From assembly GCA_042090785.1 (NCBI GenBank), contig JBELIP010000009.1:9267-73266 (forward strand): a stretch of DNA of 64,000 bases, written 5' to 3'. Source of the DNA: UBA7434 sp042090785. GTDB taxonomy: Bacteria; Pseudomonadota; Gammaproteobacteria; Pseudomonadales; UBA7434. Within the stretch, counting starts at the first letter, position 1; each line of letters starts with the position of its first letter. The notes under the pieces are model-generated. The model worked only from the letters and a program-made list of their open reading frames with translations. It was not told where the DNA came from and did not search any database. Below, piece by piece: positions 36,077 through 43,840 of the stretch. Made by a program: the position numbers and the translations under genes.

Positions 36077-36844
36077 TCAATAATCAAAATCCATAATCAC
36101 GGGCGCATGGTCAGAAAAACGCTCATCACGATACACCCAAGCCGCTGTCGCCTTATCCTTTAAACCGGGTGTTATCACATGGTAATCCAAGCGCCAACCG
36201 ACATTATTCGCATAGGCCTGACCGCGGTTCGACCACCAAGTATATTCATCGGCATCTTGATTCAGCAGACGGAAACCATCGATATAACCCACTTCGTCAT
36301 ATAAAGCGTCAAGCCAGGCGCGCTCAATAGGCAGAAACCCCGAATTTCTTTGGTTAGGCTTCCAGTTTTTTAAATCAATTTCCTTATGACAGGTATTCCA
36401 ATCGGCGCAGATAATATATTCACGGCGCTTGCGGCGAAGGGATTCGAAATGCGGCATTATTTGGTCATGAAACGACAGCTTTCTCGCCAAAGCTTCTTCA
36501 TTACTTGAGCCCGAAGGTACATACATCGACACCACGCTAATGCCATCAAAATCAGCTTGGATATAACGCGCTTGAGAGTCACACGGCTCCCAACCTAACC
36601 CCTTAGTCACCTTGTTAGGTTTTTGCTTACAGTAAAGAGCTGTTCCACTGTAGCCTTTTTTTACCGCATCATAGTAATAACAGTGATAACCCTCAGGGTA
36701 AAAGATAGGGTCCTCTAATTGCTCCTCTTGCGCTTTAATTTCTTGCAGGCAGACGACGTCGGCATCTTGCTTAGCCAGCCACTCAAAAAAACCTTTGCGC
36801 TGAGCCGCGCGTATTCCGTTAACATTAATACTTATAATCCGCAT
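36077..36844 (-). CDS. xthA: Exodeoxyribonuclease III (AP endonuclease)
   Basis: A 255-residue Mg-dependent AP endonuclease/3'-exonuclease of the EEP fold for base-excision repair. Visible motifs are ISINVNGIRAAQRKGFFEWL, VVCLQEIKAQ with the catalytic glutamate, ADWNTCHKEIDLKN, the WRLDYHV block, and FSDHAPVIMDF with the catalytic D-H pair. The protein is cytoplasmic. ATG 36844 matches the family start. It diverges from murI. A separate xthA paralogue could exist elsewhere. Confidence 0.94.
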   Translation of the reverse strand: MRIISINVNGIRAAQRKGFFEWLAKQDADVVCLQEIKAQEEQLEDPIFYPEGYHCYYYDAVKKGYSGTALYCKQKPNKVTKGLGWEPCDSQARYIQADFDGISVVSMYVPSGSSNEEALARKLSFHDQIMPHFESLRRKRREYIICADWNTCHKEIDLKNWKPNQRNSGFLPIERAWLDALYDEVGYIDGFRLLNQDADEYTWWSNRGQAYANNVGWRLDYHVITPGLKDKATAAWVYRDERFSDHAPVIMDFDY

Positions 36845-36891
36845 GTTTTTTCTTTACACTCCAAATTAAAAGGTAAGTCAGTAGTCATAAT

Positions 36892-37851
36892 GTGTTCAGC
36901 TTACTTCAAACGCCACTAGAACAATGCTTACTCACTAAACAGGTTATACGCTTGCAAGCTAAACAGCCCACATTGAACCCAGCCAACAAGCAACGCGTGC
37001 TCGTATTTGATTCTGGCGTTGGCGGCCTAAGCGTCTGTCGTGAGATTATAGCCTGTAAGCCCCAGCTTGAGTTGCATTACCTCTCTGATAATGCCGCATT
37101 CCCCTATGGCGAAAAAACCGCCGAACAATTAATTAGCCGGGCAAGCACGGTTTTACTTAAGGCCTGCCAGCAAATTAAGCCTAATATAGTTGTTATTGCC
37201 TGTAACACGGCAAGCACGGTTGTACTGCCAAGCTTGCGCGATCAACTGTCAATACCTATTGTCGGTGTTGTACCGGCAATTAAAACAGCTGCCACCATTA
37301 GCAAGACAAAGACATTTGCCCTATTGGCCACACCAGGCACGGTTAATAGGAACTATACGCAGCAATTAATTGATGAGCACGCGAGCGAGTGTCGCGTTAT
37401 TCGCGTGGGAAGTAGTCAGCTAGTACGCCATATAGAAGCGTATATTCATGGCGAGCCACTAGACACCGCCTTCTTACGGCAAATAATTAAACAGCTAACA
37501 GAACAAGTAGGCGGTAATGAAATTGATACAGTTGTTCTCGGCTGTACCCATTTTCCACTGATTGGTGAGCAACTTAAAAAAATACATGCTCAATGGCAGT
37601 GGGTTGATTCAGGAGCAGCCATAGCTAATAGGGTCAGTCATTTGCTAGAGCAAGACACCACAATTAGCAGCAAAAGCGAAAGTAAAACCAAAAAGGAAAA
37701 CGAAAACGAGAAAGAAGAGAAAGAAGAGAAAAATAAAAACAAGGCCAGCCATTTTTTTTGGCTGACCCAAGCTAGCGATAAGCAAACAACTCTAGACCAC
37801 TACCTGATTAACGATGGTTTTGAGCCTAGCCGCGTTTTATCGCTTAAATAA
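36892..37851 (+). CDS. murI: Glutamate racemase with a low-complexity insertion
   Basis: MurI makes D-glutamate for peptidoglycan. The catalytic cysteines are C104 (VIACNTAS) and C218 (VLGCTHFPL), and VFDSGVGGLSV opens the fold. At 319 residues it is longer than the usual 265-285. The excess lies in a 30-residue N-terminal extension and a Lys/Glu/Asn-rich insertion at about 257-285, encoded by a purine-rich repeat near 37670-37745. GTG 36892 is the longest start; an internal TTG near codon 21 would remove much of the extension. It overlaps the convergent AsmA-like gene by 15 bases. Confidence 0.93.
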   Translation: MFSLLQTPLEQCLLTKQVIRLQAKQPTLNPANKQRVLVFDSGVGGLSVCREIIACKPQLELHYLSDNAAFPYGEKTAEQLISRASTVLLKACQQIKPNIVVIACNTASTVVLPSLRDQLSIPIVGVVPAIKTAATISKTKTFALLATPGTVNRNYTQQLIDEHASECRVIRVGSSQLVRHIEAYIHGEPLDTAFLRQIIKQLTEQVGGNEIDTVVLGCTHFPLIGEQLKKIHAQWQWVDSGAAIANRVSHLLEQDTTISSKSESKTKKENENEKEEKEEKNKNKASHFFWLTQASDKQTTLDHYLINDGFEPSRVLSLK

Positions 37852-38595
37852 ACCTTTTAACGCTTCTTTATACTGCCCTGCTTTATCACCTAAAGCTTTT
37901 TTAAACGCTTTATCTACCTGCTCATCGAGCACCTGCTTTTGAATTTCGGCAATCACTTTTTTCATTAACGGCTGCATTAACGACTGGGCTGCAGATTCAA
38001 TGGTAACCCCTTCTTCTGGCGAACCAATTTGCTGCAAGACAATATTCGGCACATTGACCGACTCTTCGCCAAACTGCTGCGACTTAACAACAGCCTTAGC
38101 ATCGGTGAACTCAAACAGCGCAATAGCAACATTGGGCGTTGATGATTCAGCCGTGTCAGAATCAGGCTTGGCCGATGCACTCGCCGAAGCATCCGATGCC
38201 ATATTATCTTTAATCACTTGCAAGTTGGTCGTTGTACCTACTTGCTCAGCAAAAACCTGCGCACCGTCAATAGAAATACGATTAATAACTACCACAGGCT
38301 TTGTCAGTGATAAAAGATCTAACTCAACATCAATACGATTAAGCTCAAAAGCATTACTCTGGCTAAAACCTTCTGGGTTACCCACATGTAAATCGGTAAT
38401 AGATGCCTTGCCATCAAGCAAGCTAATAGCCACATCGGATACCGAGACAGGCACACCTATCACTGATGCACCATGATCATTAATACCCCCTTTAATAATG
38501 CCGCCTAAGTTATTTGCGACGACAATAACCGCGATAACCGCAATCACAAACAATAAGCCAATAACGCTAAACAAACCTTTTACTAATCTTGCCAC
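37837..38595 (-). CDS. AsmA-like envelope protein of unknown function
   Basis: A 252-residue protein with one N-terminal membrane helix (about 8-28) and a periplasmic domain. The pattern GVPVSVSDVAISLLDGKASI followed by VGNPEGFSQSNAFEL is typical of AsmA-like/DUF748-type repeats that bridge inner and outer membranes. A Ser/Ala/Asp-rich linker (about 130-150) follows, and the C-terminus is Lys-rich and helical. It is much shorter than full AsmA and probably represents one repeat unit. GTG 38595 has AGGAG upstream. Role not known; envelope function is inferred. Confidence 0.75.
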   Translation of the reverse strand: MARLVKGLFSVIGLLFVIAVIAVIVVANNLGGIIKGGINDHGASVIGVPVSVSDVAISLLDGKASITDLHVGNPEGFSQSNAFELNRIDVELDLLSLTKPVVVINRISIDGAQVFAEQVGTTTNLQVIKDNMASDASASASAKPDSDTAESSTPNVAIALFEFTDAKAVVKSQQFGEESVNVPNIVLQQIGSPEEGVTIESAAQSLMQPLMKKVIAEIQKQVLDEQVDKAFKKALGDKAGQYKEALKGLFKR

Positions 38596-38808
38596 AACAC
38601 ATTCTCCTGTTTAACGACACAAATAGAGACGCATAAATTCACTTAAAAACGAGGCAGAATAAATAGCCCCAGAACAAGCCACAGCGTATTACTATCGAAG
38701 AGGAAATTAAAGGCTAAAATGAGACAAATAAGAGCGACAATGTAAAGAAAATGTAAATCTTAATGGGATGATTAAAGCATCGAGCCAAACGCTCAAAAAG
38801 CCTGGCCG

Positions 38809-38853
38809 CTTAATGCCTAGAAACTTAATGGCTAGACACTTAATGCCTAGACA
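38809..38853. repeat. Intergenic 15-bp tandem repeat, three units
   Basis: CTTAATGCCTAGAAA, CTTAATGGCTAGACA and CTTAATGCCTAGACA are contiguous and end 15 bases before the stop of the receiver-TPR gene. Units differ by one or two bases. Confidence 0.9.
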
Positions 38854-38868
38854 TCATCTAAAGAACAT

Positions 38869-40527
38869 TTAAGCAACATCCTGAACGTCTTGCAGCTGCT
38901 GCATTTCAGTAGCTAGGGATTGATAGCGCTTATAAGCCTTATGCACCGAGGGAAGCGACTCTAGCGAGGCAATTAAAGCGGCTGCTTCGTCCACCATCTC
39001 AACACACTCAACCGTAGACGCATTAGAAATATTAATACACTGCATCATGGCAAGCAATAAATTCAATTTGAGCTCTACATTATTGGGGTAACGATTTACC
39101 GCAATGCGAAAATGCGCAACCGCCTCATCAAATTTACCTGTATCAAATAATTCTTTACCTTCAGCATTTATATTACTGGCATTTTCTTTTGCTTTAACAC
39201 TAATAGGCTGGTCTGCCATGGCGTCAATCTTACCCAACAGTAAAGTATCTTCGGCAAAGCGATCAGCTAAATCTTTTAGCACTTCGCGGCCCTGATTGGG
39301 TTTATCTATTGCCAGTAATGCCGCAGCCATATCCAAGCCTAAGCCAGGTAAAATATTATCCTCGTTACGGTATTTATCAAATAACTTTTCAGCGCGCTCT
39401 ATCGCCACCGCTGTTTCACCTTGTTGAGCCAAGGTTTTAGCTTCTATTAAATCAGCCTGTAACGTAACCTGCGGCTCATTACCATACTTTCTTCTCACCC
39501 TATGGCAAACGGTATAGCACTCTTTAAACGTATCGCTATTACCCGCTACCTGTTGTTTTTCTTTATCAAGTAGGCAGCGCACTAAGCCAAGTGAATGCTC
39601 ATGAGAATCATGGCAAGAATTAACCCCCAGTTTAATAACACGCCTATAGGCTTTTTCGGCAGCTAAATAATCATTATTAGCCGCTGCAACTTCAGCCAAA
39701 TTAATTTGCCTTAGAATGCCATAAGGCGACGACACCGTAGCACGCTCTAAGATAGATTGTGCAACACCATTCCGACCCAAAGCCAGCTCGGCTTCCGCAA
39801 GGCAATCAAAGACCTCTAAATTTTCGGTACCGTGCTCAATTAACTCGGATAAAACATGAATAGCTGAAGACCATTTTTGCATCCCCAATAATGCACGCGC
39901 GCAACCAATGCAAGCCCACTCTTGTCGCCGCAATTCCATCACGCCATAGTAAAGTTCATGCGCCTGCTCAAACTGCTTTAACTGCAATAATGCTTGGCCC
40001 TGTAATTTCTGTGCAGTAACACGATAACGTATATCTTGATTGACAAGCAAAGCAGCATGCTGTGCTGCCGCTTCATAATCAGCATTGTCTAAAGCCTGAT
40101 AGACAGACTCAAAAAACTGTTTCTCCAACACAATATTGTCTAAGCGACTTTGCAGCAAAACCTGCGTAAACGGTTTTGTTAAATAATCGTCTGGTTTATA
40201 TTCAAGCGCACCAAACACCATAGACCGAGTCGTTTCTGCCGTTACTAATATATAAATGGCTTGGTGTTTAAACGATTGGGTAAAGCGAAGTTCTTCAAGA
40301 ATTTGCTGGCCGTTTTTGCCCTTACCCAAACTGTAATCACAAATAATAATGTCATAGGCATTTTCTCGACAGCGCGCCATTGCCTCACCGCCATCATTAG
40401 CCACATCCACAAGCTCTACACCAAAGCTACGTAGCATCTGTTTTATAGAGGCACGCATGTCCGGAAACTCATCAACGACAAGCGCACGCTTTTTACTATA
40501 AAGCTTAATTAAATCTAATTTTTGCAT
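38869..40527 (-). CDS. Response regulator receiver domain fused to TPR repeats
   Basis: A 552-residue cytoplasmic protein. Residues 12-125 form a CheY-like receiver with the acidic pair near D19/E20, phospho-acceptor D64 in IICDYSLG, T97 in VTAETT and K118 in DDYLTKPF. The rest is helical with TPR-like repeats (about 150-530), for example ALLQLKQFEQAHELYYGVME and ELFDTGKFDEAVAHFRIAV. There is no DNA-binding or enzymatic output, so it likely acts through protein-protein contacts, as in regulators of motility or biofilm. No histidine kinase lies nearby. It is 247 bases downstream of the FimV-like gene on the same strand; a link to polar organisation is speculation. Confidence 0.85.
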   Translation of the reverse strand: MQKLDLIKLYSKKRALVVDEFPDMRASIKQMLRSFGVELVDVANDGGEAMARCRENAYDIIICDYSLGKGKNGQQILEELRFTQSFKHQAIYILVTAETTRSMVFGALEYKPDDYLTKPFTQVLLQSRLDNIVLEKQFFESVYQALDNADYEAAAQHAALLVNQDIRYRVTAQKLQGQALLQLKQFEQAHELYYGVMELRRQEWACIGCARALLGMQKWSSAIHVLSELIEHGTENLEVFDCLAEAELALGRNGVAQSILERATVSSPYGILRQINLAEVAAANNDYLAAEKAYRRVIKLGVNSCHDSHEHSLGLVRCLLDKEKQQVAGNSDTFKECYTVCHRVRRKYGNEPQVTLQADLIEAKTLAQQGETAVAIERAEKLFDKYRNEDNILPGLGLDMAAALLAIDKPNQGREVLKDLADRFAEDTLLLGKIDAMADQPISVKAKENASNINAEGKELFDTGKFDEAVAHFRIAVNRYPNNVELKLNLLLAMMQCINISNASTVECVEMVDEAAALIASLESLPSVHKAYKRYQSLATEMQQLQDVQDVA

Positions 40528-40773
40528 GTAAGAAACACTAACACCTTATTATATTTTTTAAGCCTAAACGCAACCTAGACACTATTTAGCCGCACTAAGC
40601 TGCATAAACTCATGCTGACAAACAACTTTAAAAGTATAGACTGACGAAAAAGTTATGCTGCGTTTTAGCGCAACAAACATAGTTAAAATGTTAGATTTAT
40701 CGCAGAAACCTTAACAAAGAAAACCGCCTATGCGATTAAAGGGAAAAAAGCAGCAAAAGGAACGTTAAACAAC

Positions 40774-42678
40774 TTAAAGTTTAGACCTTAAGTAGTTGAT
40801 TTTTAGTGTTATTTTATCGTTATTTAAATCTGTCAGCTGATGGGCAAGTAAATCGAAGTGCTTTAACTTATGCTTAGCGGCGTAGACCTCTAATAACTGC
40901 ATTTGTAAAGCCTCGTTATCAGGTTCAAACTCCAACGCCTGCTCTAGTAGGTCTTCGGCCTCATCATACCGTTCATAGGCTAGATAAACGGCAGCCTCTA
41001 ACTCAACGGCACCTTCAGCCGGCATCAATGCTTCTTCGCAATCACCGCTAGCAGCTTCACCATCATTGTGAGCATCTTGGATGCGACAAGACTCTGAACC
41101 ATCAAGAGACTCTGAACCATCAAGAGGATCTGAATCATCAATAGCCTCATCAAAATCTAACACCCGAGTCGTGTTATCGTCATATTGAGTTAACTCCCAA
41201 CGCTCAATAGCCGCTGCTCTGCGGCGATGCTGCCAAAACTTAAGCAGCATCACTAGCAATACCAGCAATACAACCGCAGCAGAAATTACCCACATCAGTG
41301 GTTTTCTATTGATAGCATCCTTAGGTTGATCGATAACGCTTGCTTGCATAGAACCCGCTGCATCAATAGCGCTCGGTATAGTTAATAATTCGGCCTGTGC
41401 AGAATTAAAAGGCAATGTTTCTGTAAGACTTTGGTTAAGCATTTGCTCCAAGACTCTTAACTGCTCGGTTTTGTCGGCTAAAATGCTGTATTGCTCATAA
41501 AGGTTATTTATACGATTTTCAACGCTGAGTTTACGCGCTTTACTCTCGACCAGCTGCGCATCAAAGTTATCCGCCAACTTAGAAGAACGCTCACTTAATG
41601 CAAGCGTTTCTGCAGCAACAGGAGCGTCATGATCATCATCGGTCACCAACGAAAGCACACCCATTTTTTTATTAGCTGGCGGCTTATCGACCGCTGTACT
41701 CTCGGCTACATCTACACCGTCATTAGGCGCTCCAAGAGAATCAGTGGCAGACTCATCAACAGACTTATACAACGACTTATCAAAAATTGCAGCGGGTTGA
41801 TTAACAACGAACTGCGTGCCAGCCGCCGCTTTTATCTGTGCCGCAGAGACCGCAAGTCGCGCATTTATTTTTAAGCGATCGGCATCATTCTTTATAAACG
41901 CATTAGGATTATTTTGATAAAGTGCATCAACTATAGGTTTTATATTGCCGCCCGCTTCGGCCTGAATGCGCCGAGCAATAGACCAAAGACTATCGCCAGA
42001 CCGCGACTTATGCGACCAGCTATTGCTAGTGCTTTGCGGCTGACTGCGCCCTACAAGCGTACCAGCACCAGTATCGGTATCTGATGGCTTAAGTTTATGA
42101 GTAGCTACGTTAGAAGCATGCGCCGAACGCTGCATGTAACTTTGCAGCCTTTGCTTGCCGCTGAGCTCAGTTTTAGATCGCCTTGGCAAGTCAGAAGCTG
42201 CTGCTAAGTCAGAAGGAACTGGCAAGTCAGAAGGAGCTGCTAGGTCAGAAGCTGCTGCTGGGGCAGAAGCTGCTATGACAGGCATATCTAGCAGCACCGT
42301 TAATTGTTTTATAACCGAACCTGCTGGCGAACGCAGTAACAGAACAAAATCAAGGTACGGCTCAAACGCAATCTCGCTGTTTACAACACGAATGGTATAT
42401 TGCTTTTGCTCATCAACCAACACATCAAAAATGAGTTGGGTATGAAAATAGTCCCACTCAACTCCCATAGTGCGATAAACAGAGCGCGGCGCAAGACTAA
42501 CAAAAATTTCATTAGCGAAAATCCCCTCAGCACCTGTAATAGTCATCAAACCATAAAAGCGCTCTCCTACTGAGCTGTTAACCGTTAGGTTAGACAAACC
42601 AATAGCAAAGCCATGACTGCTAAAAAACAAGAAAAACGCTAGAGCAATTGCCCTAGTCGAATAAGCGAAGGGAAACAT
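40774..42678 (-). CDS. fimV: FimV/HubP-like polar inner-membrane protein
   Basis: FimV/HubP proteins organise the cell pole and type IV pilus systems. This protein has a signal peptide (ending near SSHGFAIG), a FimV N-terminal domain (LSNLTVNSSVGERFYGLMTI), a LysM-like domain (RSGDSLWSIARRIQAEAGG) and a coiled coil (about 370-410). One transmembrane helix (LMWVISAAVVLLVLLVMLL) follows, then an acidic cytoplasmic region and the C-terminal TPR-like FimV domain (AVYLAYERYDEAEDLLEQAL). ATG 42678 (634 residues) is preferred because it begins the signal peptide; upstream starts give up to 658. It is shorter than Pseudomonas FimV (about 920). Two repeat tracts lie in the coding sequence. Confidence 0.83.
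   Translation of the reverse strand: MFPFAYSTRAIALAFFLFFSSHGFAIGLSNLTVNSSVGERFYGLMTITGAEGIFANEIFVSLAPRSVYRTMGVEWDYFHTQLIFDVLVDEQKQYTIRVVNSEIAFEPYLDFVLLLRSPAGSVIKQLTVLLDMPVIAASAPAAASDLAAPSDLPVPSDLAAASDLPRRSKTELSGKQRLQSYMQRSAHASNVATHKLKPSDTDTGAGTLVGRSQPQSTSNSWSHKSRSGDSLWSIARRIQAEAGGNIKPIVDALYQNNPNAFIKNDADRLKINARLAVSAAQIKAAAGTQFVVNQPAAIFDKSLYKSVDESATDSLGAPNDGVDVAESTAVDKPPANKKMGVLSLVTDDDHDAPVAAETLALSERSSKLADNFDAQLVESKARKLSVENRINNLYEQYSILADKTEQLRVLEQMLNQSLTETLPFNSAQAELLTIPSAIDAAGSMQASVIDQPKDAINRKPLMWVISAAVVLLVLLVMLLKFWQHRRRAAAIERWELTQYDDNTTRVLDFDEAIDDSDPLDGSESLDGSESCRIQDAHNDGEAASGDCEEALMPAEGAVELEAAVYLAYERYDEAEDLLEQALEFEPDNEALQMQLLEVYAAKHKLKHFDLLAHQLTDLNNDKITLKINYLRSKL
41093..41146. repeat. In-gene 18-bp tandem repeat, three units
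   Basis: Units begin TCTGAACCATCAAGAGAC, TCTGAACCATCAAGAGGA and TCTGAATCATCAATAGCC. On the minus strand they encode acidic D/S/L/G/E hexapeptides in the cytoplasmic region of the FimV-like protein. Confidence 0.85.
42185..42274. repeat. In-gene 18-bp tandem repeat, five units
   Basis: Five contiguous 18-base units of the form G(G/C)(C/T)NAGTCAGAAG followed by a variable tail encode the hexapeptide [AP]-S-D-L-x-x in the FimV-like protein, between its N-terminal domain and LysM region. Reading frame is preserved. The fifth unit is diverged. Confidence 0.88.
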
Positions 42679-42817
42679 TAAAAAAACGCACTTGGCGCCT
42701 AGCCGACCCATCATATAAGATTGGCCGAGCAAGCATACATGAAGAAACACCTAGCTAAACTCATAAAAAGATTCACTCTGTGTTAAGAAAAAGAAGCTGA
42801 ACTATATATAGGATGGC

Positions 42818-43783
42818 TTAAAGTGTAGCAATAATTGCTTTGGCTGCAGAGTACGGAGTGATTTTTCCGTCGACAACATCACGCTCTAAGCAAGGCCATA
42901 ATGCTTGTGCCTCTGGATTTTGCATTAATACCTGCTGCAATAATTGATGAACAAGCTTATCTAACCAATGACGGTTTTGTCTGGCACGCTTTTTATTAAA
43001 GCTGCCCCGCTCTTTAGCTTGCGAAACATAATCAATTACCATTCCCCAAGCGGTATCAATATTTTCATTTTCTAATGCAGAAATAGGTAAAACTTGCGGC
43101 GTCCAAAAGCTGGTTTGTCGCAGTAAATGAAAGGCATTTTCATAATGCTGCTGAGTCATTTTTGCCAACTGTACACTTTCTCCGTCAGCTTTATTGACCA
43201 ACAAGGCATCCGCGAGTTCCAATATACCCTTCTTAATACCTTGCAACTCATCGCCAGCGTTAGGCAGCATGAGCACAGTAAAAAAATCAACCATCCCAGC
43301 CACTTCATATTCCGACTGACCAACACCTACAGTTTCAACTAAAATAACATCGTAGCCAGCAGCTTCAACAAGCAGTAGAGCCTCTCGCGTTTTATGAGCA
43401 ACACCGCCCAGCGAGCCCGATGTGGGTGACGGCCGAATAAATGCATTTTTATGACGGGCTAAATGTTCCATGCGGGTCTTATCACCCAGAATACTACCGC
43501 CCGCTAATGGCGAGCTAGGATCAACTGCGAGTACAGCAACACGCTTACCCTGTTCAATAAGATAAAGCCCAAAGGCCTCTATAAATGTTGACTTACCAAC
43601 ACCAGGAATACCGCTTATGCCAATGCGAATACTATTACCAGTGTGCGGCAACAGACTATCGAGCATATGCTGGGCCTGCTCAATATGTTCGGGGTGATGA
43701 CTTTCCACCAAGGTAATGGCCTTAGCCAAGGCACGCCGGTTACCAGCGAGAATATCCTCCGTTGAAATACCTAGTGCTGTCAC
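42818..43783 (-). CDS. meaB: Methylmalonyl-CoA mutase-associated GTPase MeaB
   Basis: MeaB (ArgK family) is the G-protein chaperone that gates cobalamin loading and protects methylmalonyl-CoA mutase. The 321-residue cytoplasmic protein has the P-loop ISGIPGVGKSTFIEA, switch regions around DPSSPLAGGSILGDKTRM and VGVGQSEYEVAGM, and the NKAD guanine-specificity motif (LVNKADGE). GTG 43783 is the best start. It lies 57 bases downstream of the mutase gene on the same strand, which strongly supports the functional link. Confidence 0.95.
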   Translation of the reverse strand: MTALGISTEDILAGNRRALAKAITLVESHHPEHIEQAQHMLDSLLPHTGNSIRIGISGIPGVGKSTFIEAFGLYLIEQGKRVAVLAVDPSSPLAGGSILGDKTRMEHLARHKNAFIRPSPTSGSLGGVAHKTREALLLVEAAGYDVILVETVGVGQSEYEVAGMVDFFTVLMLPNAGDELQGIKKGILELADALLVNKADGESVQLAKMTQQHYENAFHLLRQTSFWTPQVLPISALENENIDTAWGMVIDYVSQAKERGSFNKKRARQNRHWLDKLVHQLLQQVLMQNPEAQALWPCLERDVVDGKITPYSAAKAIIATL

Positions 43784-43840
43784 AATAAAATCACGCGCCT
43801 TTCTTATAAAAACTAAATTATTTGACTCATCTAAAAAGGA

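Noticed and set aside
42155..42445. Plus-strand frame with repeated KSEGxxKSE peptides
   Set aside because: It is the antisense reading of the 18-bp repeat inside the FimV-like gene. It has no ribosome binding site, and the minus frame has clear domains.
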